Positions 8,441 to 17,063 of a stretch of 64,000 bases of DNA are shown piece after piece. Position numbers and translations under genes: made by a program. The notes beneath the pieces were generated by a model. That model saw only the letters and a list, made by a program, of their open reading frames with translations. It was not told the origin of the DNA and did not search any database. This DNA comes from Actinophytocola sp036555685 (GTDB lineage Bacteria > Actinomycetota > Actinomycetes > Mycobacteriales > Pseudonocardiaceae), in the NCBI RefSeq assembly GCF_036555685.1, contig NZ_DATBKY010000237.1, positions 52,387 to 116,386 of the forward strand, read 5' to 3'. Every line of letters starts with the position of its first letter. Within the stretch, counting starts at the first letter, position 1.

Positions 8441-9237
8441 CAGTGCTCACCAATGTCTTCGTCAAGACTCTCCGTGACCAGCGGAAGGCACTTGTCGGGT
8501 GGAGCGTCGGGCTCGCCGTGCTGGTCGTGCTGGAGGCGGCCCTGTGGCCCACCGTCCGGAACATGGGTGACCTGCGCGAGTTCATCGCGAACTATCCGGA
8601 GGCGATCCGGGAACTGTTCAAGATCGACGAGTTCGCGAGTGGCATCGGCTTCCTCAACGGCGAGCTGTACAGCTTGCTCCTGCCGATCCTGTTCCTCGTC
8701 TACGGCATCGGCAGGGGCGCGAAAGCCATCGCCGGCGAGGAGGAGGCCGGCACGCTCGAAGTCCTTCTCACCACGCGGGTCTCCCCGACCAGCCTTGTGC
8801 TGCACCGGGCCGCGGCGCTGACGGTCGCCGTCGGTTGCCTCGGCGTCGTGCTGTTCGTCGCGGTCGTGCTCTGCTCGCCGGTTTTCGGGCTCGACATCAC
8901 AGCGGGTGACGCCCTTACCGGTTCGCTTGCGGTGGTGCTGCTGGGCGTCGAGTTCGGCTGGCTCGCCCTCGCGGTCAGCGCGGTGTCCGGCCGCCACGTC
9001 GTCGCGATCGCCGTTTCCTCCGCACTCGCGGTCGCCGCGTACCTGCTGTACGCAGCGGGCGGACTGGTCAGCGTGCTCGAGCCCTGGCGGGGCATCTCAC
9101 CGTTCCATCAGGCTCTCGCCGAAGGTCCACTGGGCGCGGGGCTGCCGGTCGTCTACCTGTGGATGCCCGCCGCGGCAGCGGTGTTCGTGCTCGCGGCGCT
9201 GCCGGTGTTCGAGCGGCGCGACATCACCGTCCACTGA
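8437..9237 (+). CDS. ABC-2 type transporter permease
   Basis: This 266-aa protein has about six transmembrane segments. Its order is an N-terminal cytoplasmic stretch (VFVKTLRDQRKALVGWSVG), a first helix, then the conserved amphipathic GRGAKAIAGEEEAGTLEVLL followed by TTRVSPTSLVLHR, as in ABC-2 permeases where this region contacts the ATPase. It is coupled to the ATPase by ATGA. The two genes make a complete minimal exporter and no third component is adjacent. Confidence 0.9.
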   Translation: MTVLTNVFVKTLRDQRKALVGWSVGLAVLVVLEAALWPTVRNMGDLREFIANYPEAIRELFKIDEFASGIGFLNGELYSLLLPILFLVYGIGRGAKAIAGEEEAGTLEVLLTTRVSPTSLVLHRAAALTVAVGCLGVVLFVAVVLCSPVFGLDITAGDALTGSLAVVLLGVEFGWLALAVSAVSGRHVVAIAVSSALAVAAYLLYAAGGLVSVLEPWRGISPFHQALAEGPLGAGLPVVYLWMPAAAAVFVLAALPVFERRDITVH

Positions 9238-9260
9238 GCATCCGCGGGCAGCGGCGCCGG

Positions 9261-9707
9261 TCAGCCCACGGCCGGGACGAGAACCACGGGCCGCCGCGCA
9301 TGGCGCAGGCACTCGCCGGTGACACGGCCGAGGAGGAACTCGCTCACGCGGCTGTGCGGGTGGTAGCCCAGCACCAGCATGCCGCCGTGGTCCGCGGCAG
9401 CGCGAGCGAGCTCTACCCCCGGATCGCCCTCCAACTGGATCTCGACGATCTCCGGCGCGTCGGCGACGGTCGCCACGGTGGCGGCGACTGTGTCGTGCAG
9501 CCGGGTGTGCAGCCGTTCGGCCGGCGGCGCGGTGCCGTAGGGCTGGATCGCGTAGGAAGTACCCGGGGCGAGGTGGACCCGTGGGCGAACCTCGACTGCC
9601 GTGATCGTGCAGTGGTCTGCCATGGCCCTGGTGATGGCCCACCGCAGGGCGGCGACGCTCGCCGCGGAGCCGTCGACGCCGACGACGATGCCGTTCTGAC
9701 CAGTCAT
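9261..9707 (-). CDS. single-domain universal stress protein
   Basis: This 148-aa protein has one UspA domain, opening GIVVGVDGSAASVAALRWA. The nucleotide loop region reads GYHPHSRVSEFLLGRVTGE, in which the usual G-x2-G-x9-GS pattern is altered, so ATP binding is doubtful. It is transcribed towards the ABC permease and away from the SDR gene. The intergenic region on its 5' side contains a DosR-like box. Confidence 0.85.
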   Translation of the reverse strand: MTGQNGIVVGVDGSAASVAALRWAITRAMADHCTITAVEVRPRVHLAPGTSYAIQPYGTAPPAERLHTRLHDTVAATVATVADAPEIVEIQLEGDPGVELARAAADHGGMLVLGYHPHSRVSEFLLGRVTGECLRHARRPVVLVPAVG

Positions 9708-9762
9708 CGTGAGCTCCCATCTCTCCGGTTCCCACCCTTCGCCCAGATCCCGGGAGCCGGGA

Positions 9763-9776
9763 GTGCCGGAAGTCCC
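9763..9776. promoter_or_regulatory. DosR-like box between USP and SDR
   Basis: GTGCCGGAAGTCCC has one perfect GTCCC half-site and a three-of-five first half. A weaker partner (AAGGCCTTCGGTCG) follows at about 9807-9820. It could serve the USP and/or the SDR. Confidence 0.4.
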
Positions 9777-9899
9777 GGACCACCGGAGCAGGACGTCCCG
9801 CGCCGCAAGGCCTTCGGTCGCTGGGCGCGCCGCCGCTGTGCGGGTGTGGTGTGGTCAGGAGGCCGGACTTCGCGGCCGGACGGGAAAGGTGTGTCGACC

Positions 9900-10634
9900 A
9901 TGCGGAATCTCACAGGCAGCACGGTCCTGGTGACAGGTGGCGCCCGGGGCATCGGCGCGGCGACCGCGCGGGCGTTCCTCGACCAGGGCGCGTTCGTGGT
10001 CATCGCCGACGTCCTCGACGACGTGGGCACGACGCTCGCGGAGGACTTGGGGGAGCGGGCCGCCTACGTCCACCTGGATGTGACCGAGATCGATGACTGG
10101 ACCGCCGCGCTCGAGTTCGCCGAGCGGCATTTCGGTGCGGTCGGCGTGCTGGTGAACAACGCCGGCATCGTGGAGTTCGGGTCCATCGACGAACAGACAC
10201 CGAAGGCGTTCCGGCACGTCCTCGACGTGAACCTGTTCGGTCCGTGGCTGGGCATGCACGTCGCGGCCCCCACGCTGCGGCGGACCGGCGGCGTGGTCGT
10301 CAACGTCTCGTCGACAGCCGGTCTCATGGGATACGCGGGCCTCGGCGCCTACGTCGCCAGCAAGTGGGGCCTGCGGGGCCTCACCAAGAGCGCGGCGCTC
10401 GACCTGGCGGGCGACTCGGTGCGCGTGTGCTCGGTCCACCCGGGCCCCATCGCCACTCCGATGACCGCCGGATTCGACGACTCGATGGTCGTCGGCCAGC
10501 CGATCCCGCGGTTCGGCAAGCCGGAGGAGGTCGCCGCGATGATCGTTTTCATCGCGACGGAAGCGAGCTTCTCCACGGGCAGCGAGTTCGTCGTGGACGG
10601 CGGCGCGGTCGTCGGGTCGATGTTGACGGCGTGA
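9900..10634 (+). CDS. SDR family NAD(P)-dependent oxidoreductase
   Basis: The 244-aa protein is a classical short-chain dehydrogenase: TGGARGIG cofactor motif at residues 12-19, NNAG in VLVNNAGIVEFG, catalytic Ser in VNVSSTAG and YVASK (Tyr-x3-Lys). It lacks a basic residue in the place that would clearly favour NADPH. The C-terminal VVDGGAVVG is typical of 3-oxoacyl-ACP reductase/hydroxysteroid dehydrogenase-like members. The substrate is unknown. A strong hairpin terminator follows 17 bp after the stop. Confidence 0.88.
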   Translation: MRNLTGSTVLVTGGARGIGAATARAFLDQGAFVVIADVLDDVGTTLAEDLGERAAYVHLDVTEIDDWTAALEFAERHFGAVGVLVNNAGIVEFGSIDEQTPKAFRHVLDVNLFGPWLGMHVAAPTLRRTGGVVVNVSSTAGLMGYAGLGAYVASKWGLRGLTKSAALDLAGDSVRVCSVHPGPIATPMTAGFDDSMVVGQPIPRFGKPEEVAAMIVFIATEASFSTGSEFVVDGGAVVGSMLTA

Positions 10635-10651
10635 CCACCGTAGAGACGCGA

Positions 10652-10677
10652 AACCGGCCGAGCGAGCTCGGCCGGTT
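10652..10677 (+). terminator. intrinsic hairpin terminator after SDR
   Basis: An 11-bp perfect inverted repeat (AACCGGCCGAG / CTCGGCCGGTT) with a 4-base loop CGAG sits between the SDR and a converging minus-strand gene. It has no long T-tract, as is usual in high-GC actinobacteria, and may work in both directions. Confidence 0.75.
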
Positions 10678-10693
10678 CAGCTTTGGCGACGGA

Positions 10694-10960
10694 TCAGCCG
10701 GTAGCGGCCGACAGGGCGGCCAATGCCGCGGTACCGCTCTGGGTCAGCACCGCGGGAGCGATGCTGCCGGTCGGCCCCGGCCACGCCGGCCGAACGAGGT
10801 CGCCGTCGACCAGATCGTTGGTGGCGGTGAAGTCGCACCACCGGCCATCGACCGAGAGCGTGGGGTGGCGGCCCGTCAGCAGCCGGCCACGGCCGTCGGC
10901 GATGGCGCGGAGCATCGCCCGGTGCCGGGAGGTGAAGTTCGTCGCGATCATGTCAGTCAC
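10694..10960 (-). CDS. small hypothetical protein downstream of DUF7455
   Basis: This is an 88-aa protein that I do not recognise. It begins TDMIATNFTSRHRAMLRAIADGRGRLL, a helical basic stretch, followed by GRHPTLSVDGRWCDFTATNDLV and an Ala-rich tail. It starts with GTG at 10960, or possibly ATG at 10951. It lies 19 bp after the DUF7455 gene on the same strand and probably shares its DosR-like promoter region. The pattern of a small basic helix followed by a beta-rich part occurs in several short dormancy-associated proteins, but I assign no function. Confidence 0.6.
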   Translation of the reverse strand: MTDMIATNFTSRHRAMLRAIADGRGRLLTGRHPTLSVDGRWCDFTATNDLVDGDLVRPAWPGPTGSIAPAVLTQSGTAALAALSAATG

Positions 10961-10979
10961 CGTTTCCCGCTTGGCCCGG

Positions 10980-11183
10980 CTAGTGGGTGGGTTCCTGGTG
11001 CTCGATGATCAGCGCGATCGGCGCCAGCCGCGCCCGGTGCTCGTTCGCGTGGTGCCGGCAGAAGACCAGTTCGCCGCCAGCGTTCAGCAGGACCAGCACG
11101 TGCGCTGCCGCTGAGCAGCGGTCGCAGCGGTCCTCGGCGTGGAACATGTCGGCGGCGACGTGGGGAGCGGTTGCGGCGGTCAT
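10980..11183 (-). CDS. DUF7455 small zinc-ribbon protein
   Basis: This 67-aa protein contains EDRCDRCSAAAHVLVLLNAGGELVFCRHH, a zinc-ribbon-like C-x2-C ... C-x2-H pattern typical of DUF7455 proteins, whose role is unknown. AAGGAG ahead of ATG at 11183 fixes the start; the longer upstream frame is non-coding. It is divergent from the cation ATPase, and the shared 240-bp region holds three DosR-like boxes. A paralogue lies at 62367-62591. Confidence 0.82.
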   Translation of the reverse strand: MTAATAPHVAADMFHAEDRCDRCSAAAHVLVLLNAGGELVFCRHHANEHRARLAPIALIIEHQEPTH

Positions 11184-11298
11184 GATCGACTCCTTGAGCG
11201 GGGAGGGTGTTTCTGACAAGTAAGAGCCTGCTCGTTCTCGATGGCCGGTCCCACGGGCGTTCGACCGCTCTTCGGCGGGTCTCTCGCGGCGCCCGCGA

Positions 11299-11312
11299 CG
11301 GACCAAAGTCCT
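11299..11312. promoter_or_regulatory. DosR-like box in divergent DUF7455/ATPase region
   Basis: CGGACCAAAGTCCT contains the perfect 12-bp dyad GGACCAAAGTCC, very close to the mycobacterial GGGACTWWAGTCCC. It lies 116 bp upstream of the DUF7455 start. Confidence 0.65.
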
Positions 11313-11349
11313 CGCCGTGCGGAGCAGTTCGCCGTGCTCGGCCGGCCCG

Positions 11350-11386
11350 GAGTACCAAAGGCCGTTCCGGTATGGCCCTTGGTCCC
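11350..11386. promoter_or_regulatory. paired DosR-like boxes upstream of cation ATPase
   Basis: GAGTACCAAAGGCC (11350-11363) and TGGCCCTTGGTCCC (11373-11386) are two boxes with centres 23 bp apart. The second ends 35 bp before the ATPase start. Confidence 0.6.
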
Positions 11387-11421
11387 TGGGCCGGCTGCCC
11401 GGCGCTGGCGATGCTCGATGT

Positions 11422-14169
11422 ATGGCGTCCGAAGTCACCCTTGCGCCGCAGGACCCACGCGAGCCCATCGACCGCGTACTACGCGACCTGCGGACGACTC
11501 GTCGTGGCCTGACCAGCCGCGAAGCCACTCGCAGGCTCACGGTCTACGGCGCGAACGAGCTGACCCGCCGCGGCCGCGCCAACTGGCCGGCCGAACTCCT
11601 CCACCAGGTCGCGCACCCGCTCGCGCTGCTGCTCTGGCTCGCGGCCGGCCTGGCGTGGCTGTCCGGCACGATCGTGCTCGCCATCGCCATCGTGGCGGTC
11701 ATCCTGCTCAACGCGGCGCTGGCCTTTCTGCAGGAACAGCAGGCGGAGCGGGCCGTGGAGGCGCTGGCCGCCTACTTGCCGCCGCACGCGACCGCGGTCC
11801 GTGATGGGCGGCGGCAGTCCGTGCCGGCTCGCGACCTGGTGCCCGGGGATGTCCTGGTCATCGAGGAGGGCGACGGCATCTCCGCCGACGCCCGGCTGCT
11901 GTCCGGGGGGCTGGAGGCCGACCTCTCCGCGCTTACCGGCGAGTCGATCCCCGTGTACCGGTCGGCGGACGCCCGGGACGGAACGCGCCCCCTGCTGGAC
12001 TCACCGGACGCGGTGTTCAGCGGCACCACCTGCACGGCAGGCGAGGCGACCGCCGTCGTGTTCGCCACCGGCATGCACACCGAGCTCGGCCGGATCGCCG
12101 CGCTGTCCCAGCGGGTCAAGCGCGACATCAGCCCGCTCGAGCGCCAGGTCAAGCGGGTCGCCTGGCTGATCGCGGCCGTCGCGATCGGAGCTGGTCTCGC
12201 CTTCCTGCCCCTGGGCGCGCTCGTTGCCGGGCTGCCTTTGGGCGACGCGGTCAACTTCGCCATCGGCCTGCTGGTCGCGAACGTGCCCGAGGGCCTGCTG
12301 CCCACCATCACACTGGCCCTCGCGGTCGGTGTGCGCGTGCTCGCCCGCAGTGGTGCCGTCGTGAAGCGGCTCTCGGCCGTGGAGACCCTCGGCTCGACCA
12401 CCGTCATCTGCACCGACAAGACCGGCACGCTGACGTTCAACAGGATGAGCGTCACGGACGTGTGGACCCCGGCCGGTCCGCTCGACATCGGGCCGGCGAC
12501 CAGCCCGCTCGCCACGAACCTGCGTACGGCACTCGCCGCGTGCTCCAACGCCGACCTCGGCTCCGGAGACCCGGGTGAAGCGGCGGGAGATCCCACGGAG
12601 ATCGCGCTGCTGAAGTTGGCCCGCGGGCTCGGCGCGGACACCTCCGTCGAGCGCCGGGACACCGGGCGGCTGCGCCAGTTCCACTTCGACCCCGCACTGC
12701 GCCGGATGTCCACGGTGGATGCCGCGGGCACGCGGCGAACCGTCAACGTCAAGGGCGCGCCGGAGTCCGTTCTTCCCTGCACCACCCGGATCGCCCTTGC
12801 CGCCGGCGGCTCACGCCCGATGACCGAGGTCGACCGCGCCGAGGTCGCCGATGTGTCCACCGGGCTCGCCGGCCGTGGCCTGCGGCTCATGGCCGTCGCG
12901 CAGCGCGAGCTGGCGCCGGACGAGCCCGTCCCGGACGATCGCGCGGCCGCCGAGACCGAGCTGGTGCTGCTCGGCGTGGTCGCGATGCTCGACCCACCCC
13001 GGCCCGAGGTCGCCGACGCCGTGGCCCGCTGCCACACCGCAGGCATCCGGCTCATCGTCATCACCGGAGACCACGCGCTCACCGCGGCCGAGATCGCCCG
13101 CCAGGTCGGCATCGCCCGCGACCATCCCACCGTCGTGACCGGCACCGAGCTGGACGCGATGAGCGACGCGGAGCTCGACCGGCTCCTGCGCGGCAGCCGC
13201 GAGCTGATCTTCGCCCGCAGCTCGCCCGAGGCGAAGCTGCGGATCGCCGACGCACTGCGTGCGCACGGCGAGGTGGTCGCCATGACCGGGGACGGCGTCA
13301 ACGACGCACCCGCACTGCGCACCGCCGACATCGGCGTGGCCATGGGCGTCGCCGGCACCGACGTCGCGCGGGAGGCATCGACCATGGTGCTCACCGACGA
13401 CAACTTCGCCACGATCGTGACCGCCGTCCAGGCGGGCCGGCGGGTCTACGACAACGTGCGCAAGTTCATCCTCTACATCTTCGCCCACGCCACGCCCGAG
13501 GTGCTGCCGTTCCTGCTGTTCGCCCTCGCCGGCGGCGCGATCCCGCTGCCGCTGACCGCATTGCAGATCCTCGCCATCGACCTCGGCACCGAGACGCTGC
13601 CCGCACTCGCGCTCGGCCGCGAGCCGGCCGAGCCCGGGCTGATGGACCGCGCACCGAGAGGCCGATCCGACAACGTCATCGACGCCCCAATGCTCCGGCG
13701 AGCGTGGGGCCTGCTGGGCGGGATCTCGGCCGTCCTCGTCCTGGCCGGGTTCTTCCTCACCCTCTACGCCGGTGGCTGGACCCCCGGTGCGGACGTCGGC
13801 GCGGGCACACCGCTGCACAGCGTGTGGCTTCAGGCCACCACCATGACCTTCCTCGGCATCGTCGCCTGCCAGATCGGCACGGCGTTCGCGGCCCGTACCC
13901 AGCACGCGTCCCTGCGTGCCATCGGCCCGTTCAGCAACAAGCTGCTGCTGTGGGGCATCGCGTTCGAGGTCGCGTTCGCGGCCGCCCTGATCACCGTGCC
14001 CGCCCTGCGGGACGTCTTCGGCACCGCGATGCCGCCCGCGGGCTCGCTCGCACTCCTCGCCGTGTTCCCCGTCGTCGTCTGGGGCGCGGACGAGTTCTGG
14101 CGGTCGCACCGGCGGCGCCATTCCCACACCCGGCCCACCTCCGAGTCCTCCGGAAAGGAAATCCGATGA
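11422..14169 (+). CDS. cation-translocating P-type ATPase (P2-type, CtpF-like)
   Basis: The 915-aa protein has the full P2-ATPase order: cation_ATPase_N domain, TGES actuator motif at about 172, phosphorylation motif DKTGT with Asp at about 332, hinge GDGVNDAP near 624 and about ten transmembrane helices. The fourth helix reads NVPEGLLPTITLAL, more like the Na+/K+-ATPase (IIC) pattern PEGLL than the Ca2+ pump pattern. CtpF (Rv1997) is the DosR-regulon relative. The start MASEVTLAP at 11422 is chosen because DosR-like boxes lie just upstream. The stop overlaps the PPDK start (ATGA). Confidence 0.9.
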   Translation: MASEVTLAPQDPREPIDRVLRDLRTTRRGLTSREATRRLTVYGANELTRRGRANWPAELLHQVAHPLALLLWLAAGLAWLSGTIVLAIAIVAVILLNAALAFLQEQQAERAVEALAAYLPPHATAVRDGRRQSVPARDLVPGDVLVIEEGDGISADARLLSGGLEADLSALTGESIPVYRSADARDGTRPLLDSPDAVFSGTTCTAGEATAVVFATGMHTELGRIAALSQRVKRDISPLERQVKRVAWLIAAVAIGAGLAFLPLGALVAGLPLGDAVNFAIGLLVANVPEGLLPTITLALAVGVRVLARSGAVVKRLSAVETLGSTTVICTDKTGTLTFNRMSVTDVWTPAGPLDIGPATSPLATNLRTALAACSNADLGSGDPGEAAGDPTEIALLKLARGLGADTSVERRDTGRLRQFHFDPALRRMSTVDAAGTRRTVNVKGAPESVLPCTTRIALAAGGSRPMTEVDRAEVADVSTGLAGRGLRLMAVAQRELAPDEPVPDDRAAAETELVLLGVVAMLDPPRPEVADAVARCHTAGIRLIVITGDHALTAAEIARQVGIARDHPTVVTGTELDAMSDAELDRLLRGSRELIFARSSPEAKLRIADALRAHGEVVAMTGDGVNDAPALRTADIGVAMGVAGTDVAREASTMVLTDDNFATIVTAVQAGRRVYDNVRKFILYIFAHATPEVLPFLLFALAGGAIPLPLTALQILAIDLGTETLPALALGREPAEPGLMDRAPRGRSDNVIDAPMLRRAWGLLGGISAVLVLAGFFLTLYAGGWTPGADVGAGTPLHSVWLQATTMTFLGIVACQIGTAFAARTQHASLRAIGPFSNKLLLWGIAFEVAFAAALITVPALRDVFGTAMPPAGSLALLAVFPVVVWGADEFWRSHRRRHSHTRPTSESSGKEIR

Positions 14170-16853
14170 CCAAGTACGTGTACGACTTCACCGAGGGCAA
14201 CCGCGGCATGGCGGACCTGCTCGGCGGCAAGGGCGCGAACCTCGCGGAGATGACCGGGATGGGCCTGCCGGTCCCACCGGGCTTCACCATCACCACCGAG
14301 GCCTGCCGGGCCTATCTCACGGCAGGCACCATCCCTGCCGATCTCTCGTACGAAGTGGACACTCACCTCCACGCGATGGAGATCGCCGCCGGCCGCAAGC
14401 TCGGCCAGGTCGACGCGCCGCTGCTCGTGTCGGTGCGGTCCGGGGCCCGGTTCTCGATGCCCGGCATGATGGACACGGTCCTCAACATCGGCCTCACCGA
14501 CGACTCGGTCGTCGGGCTCGCCGCATGGTCCGGGAGCCCGCGGCTGGCGTGGGACTCCTACCGGCGCCTGCTGCAGATGTTCGGCGAGACCGTGCTCGGC
14601 ATCGACGCGCAACACTTCGCCGGCGCGCTGCACGCGGCGAAGGAGGCGAAGGGTGTCACCGGCGACCTGGACCTGGATGGCGACGACCTGCGGCAGCTCA
14701 CGGCACGCTACAAGGAGATCATCCGTGCCGAGTCCGGCCGGGACTTCCCGCAGGACCCGCGCGAGCAGCTCGACCTGGCGATCGAGTCCGTGTTCGCGTC
14801 CTGGAACACCGATCGCGCCCGCACGTACCGGCGTGCCGAGCACATTCCCGACGACCTCGGCACCGCTGTCAACGTGTGCGCCATGGTGTTCGGCAATCTC
14901 GGTGACGACTCCGGGACCGGTGTCGCCTTCACCCGGGACCCGGCAACCGGCGCGGCGGGCGTATACGGCGACTACCTCGCCAACGCACAGGGCGAGGACG
15001 TCGTCGCCGGCATCCGCAACACTCTCCCGCTCGACCGGCTCGCCGACCTGCATCCCGGGCCGTACGCGCAGCTGCTGGACATCATGCGGACCCTGGAGAA
15101 GCACTACCGGGACCTGTGCGACATCGAGTTCACCATCGAGCGGGGCACGCTGTGGATGCTGCAGACCCGCGTCGGCAAGCGGACCGCGGCCGCGGCGTTC
15201 CGGATCGCCGAAGCGTTGCATGCGGAAGGAGTCATCGACGCCGACGAGGCGCTGCGCCGCGTGACCGGAGCCCAGCTCGCCCAGCTGATGTTCCCCCGCT
15301 TCGACGGCAACGCGGCTGCCCGGCGCATCGCGACCGGTGTCGCCGCCTCGCCCGGTGCGGCCGTGGGCGAGGTCGTGTTCGACTCCGATACCGCGGTCGC
15401 GCGTGCGGCGGCGGGTGCGGCGGTGATCCTCGTCCGCCGGGAGACCAACCCCGACGACCTGGACGGGCTGATCCACGCACGCGGCGTGCTCACCAGCCGC
15501 GGCGGCAAGACGTCGCACGCCGCGGTCGTCGCCCGAGGCCTCGGCCGCACCTGCGTGTGCGGGGCGGAGTCGCTCGACATCGACCCCGACGTGCGGCGGT
15601 TCACCACCGCCGACGGCATCGTGGTGACCGAGGGCGACGTCATCTCGGTCGACGGCACGGCCGGCGTCGTGTACCTCGGCCGGGTACCGGTGGTGCCCTC
15701 ACCGGTCGCCGAGTACTTCGAGGGCCGCGACGTCGGCGACGACGAGCTGGTCCGCGCTGTCGATCACATCGTCCGGCACGCGGACGCGCGGAGCCGGCTC
15801 GGCGTGCGCGCGAACGCGGACACCCCGGCCGATGCGGGCCGGGCCCGGCGGCTCGGCGCCACCGGAGTCGGGCTGTGCCGGACCGAGCACATGTTCCTCG
15901 GTGAGCGCCGGGCGCTCGTGGAGCGGCTGATACTCGCAGCGGACGACGCGGAGCGCGAAGCGGCGATCGCGGCGCTGCTTCCCCTGCAGCGAGCGGACTT
16001 CGTCGACATACTGTCCGAGATGGACGGTCTGCCGGTCACGATCCGGCTCCTGGACCCGCCCCTGCACGAGTTCCTGCCCGACCGTACCGAGCTGACCGCC
16101 CAGGCTGCGGTCGCCAAGGCGCTCGGCCGCCCGGCCACGTCGGAGCGGCTGCTGCGCGCGGTCAACCGGCTGCACGAGGAAAACCCGATGCTGGGCATGC
16201 GCGGCGTGCGGCTCGGTCTGGTCATCCCCGGCCTCTACGACATGCAGGTCCGGGCGATCGCGGAGGCGTCGGCCGCCCGGCTGCGCGCCGGCGGGCACCC
16301 ACACGCCGAGATCATGATCCCGCTGATCGGCGACGCCCGCGAGCTGGAGATCGTCGCCGCACGGGCGAGCGGGATCCTCGCCGAGGTCGCCGCCGAGTCC
16401 GGTGTGGACCTACCACTCGAGATCGGTACGATGATCGAGCTGCCGCGTGCCGCCCTGACCGCGGACCGCATCGCCGAGACCGCGGAGTTCTTCTCCTTCG
16501 GCACCAACGACCTCACGCAGACGACGTGGGGCTTCTCCCGTGACGACGTCGAGGCGGCGTTCTTCCCCACCTACCTCGCCGAGCGCGTGTTCACCGTGTC
16601 CCCGTTCGAGACCATCGACCGCGACGGCGTCGGCCGGCTCATCGGTCTCGCCGTGGCGATGGGCCGGGCCGCCCGCCCGGGGATCGCTCTCGGCGTGTGT
16701 GGTGAACATGGCGGCGATCCGGAGTCGATCCGGTTCTTCCACGAGGTCGGGCTGGACTACGTGTCCTGCTCGCCGTTCCGGGTGCCGATCGCCCGGCTGG
16801 AGGCGGGCCGCGCGGCAGTGGGAGACGACGATGGCAGCGTGGACAGCCGCTGA
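14166..16853 (+). CDS. ppdK: pyruvate, phosphate dikinase
   Basis: The 895-aa protein has the usual length and order of PPDK: N-terminal ATP-grasp domain (GGKGANLAEMTGMGLPVPPGF), a central phosphohistidine domain with GGKTSHAAVVARG (His about 451) and a C-terminal TIM barrel with GVCGEHGG (Cys about 845). It interconverts pyruvate, ATP and phosphate with PEP, AMP and pyrophosphate. ATGA coupling to the cation ATPase is unusual. Together with the Por operon at 39.7 kb it gives a reversible pyruvate node typical of anaerobes. Confidence 0.95.
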   Translation: MTKYVYDFTEGNRGMADLLGGKGANLAEMTGMGLPVPPGFTITTEACRAYLTAGTIPADLSYEVDTHLHAMEIAAGRKLGQVDAPLLVSVRSGARFSMPGMMDTVLNIGLTDDSVVGLAAWSGSPRLAWDSYRRLLQMFGETVLGIDAQHFAGALHAAKEAKGVTGDLDLDGDDLRQLTARYKEIIRAESGRDFPQDPREQLDLAIESVFASWNTDRARTYRRAEHIPDDLGTAVNVCAMVFGNLGDDSGTGVAFTRDPATGAAGVYGDYLANAQGEDVVAGIRNTLPLDRLADLHPGPYAQLLDIMRTLEKHYRDLCDIEFTIERGTLWMLQTRVGKRTAAAAFRIAEALHAEGVIDADEALRRVTGAQLAQLMFPRFDGNAAARRIATGVAASPGAAVGEVVFDSDTAVARAAAGAAVILVRRETNPDDLDGLIHARGVLTSRGGKTSHAAVVARGLGRTCVCGAESLDIDPDVRRFTTADGIVVTEGDVISVDGTAGVVYLGRVPVVPSPVAEYFEGRDVGDDELVRAVDHIVRHADARSRLGVRANADTPADAGRARRLGATGVGLCRTEHMFLGERRALVERLILAADDAEREAAIAALLPLQRADFVDILSEMDGLPVTIRLLDPPLHEFLPDRTELTAQAAVAKALGRPATSERLLRAVNRLHEENPMLGMRGVRLGLVIPGLYDMQVRAIAEASAARLRAGGHPHAEIMIPLIGDARELEIVAARASGILAEVAAESGVDLPLEIGTMIELPRAALTADRIAETAEFFSFGTNDLTQTTWGFSRDDVEAAFFPTYLAERVFTVSPFETIDRDGVGRLIGLAVAMGRAARPGIALGVCGEHGGDPESIRFFHEVGLDYVSCSPFRVPIARLEAGRAAVGDDDGSVDSR

Positions 16854-17063
16854 CCGCCGGGGGTCACGGCTCTCGCCCGAGCGAATCGGCCATGGCTGGC
16901 GCAGATCGGCTGGCTCCGTGGCATCACCTCGTGCTCCGCGCGACGCGTGCTGCGCACCATGGTGGCTCGTCGCGGCGGCGTGGGCACTCGTCGTCCCGGC
17001 CGATGCGCTGATGTCGAGATCGATGCTGCACGGCGTCCGGGCACGGGTCGAAGGAGGACCGTC

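Noticed and set aside
11772..13412. Long minus-strand open frame (546 codons) inside the cation ATPase
   Set aside because: It lies fully antisense to a well-defined P-type ATPase; its Ser/Ala/Arg-rich translation has no domain and is a GC-bias shadow.
13830..15518. Long minus-strand open frame (562 codons) across the ATPase-PPDK junction
   Set aside because: Antisense to two conserved genes; low-complexity translation without motifs.
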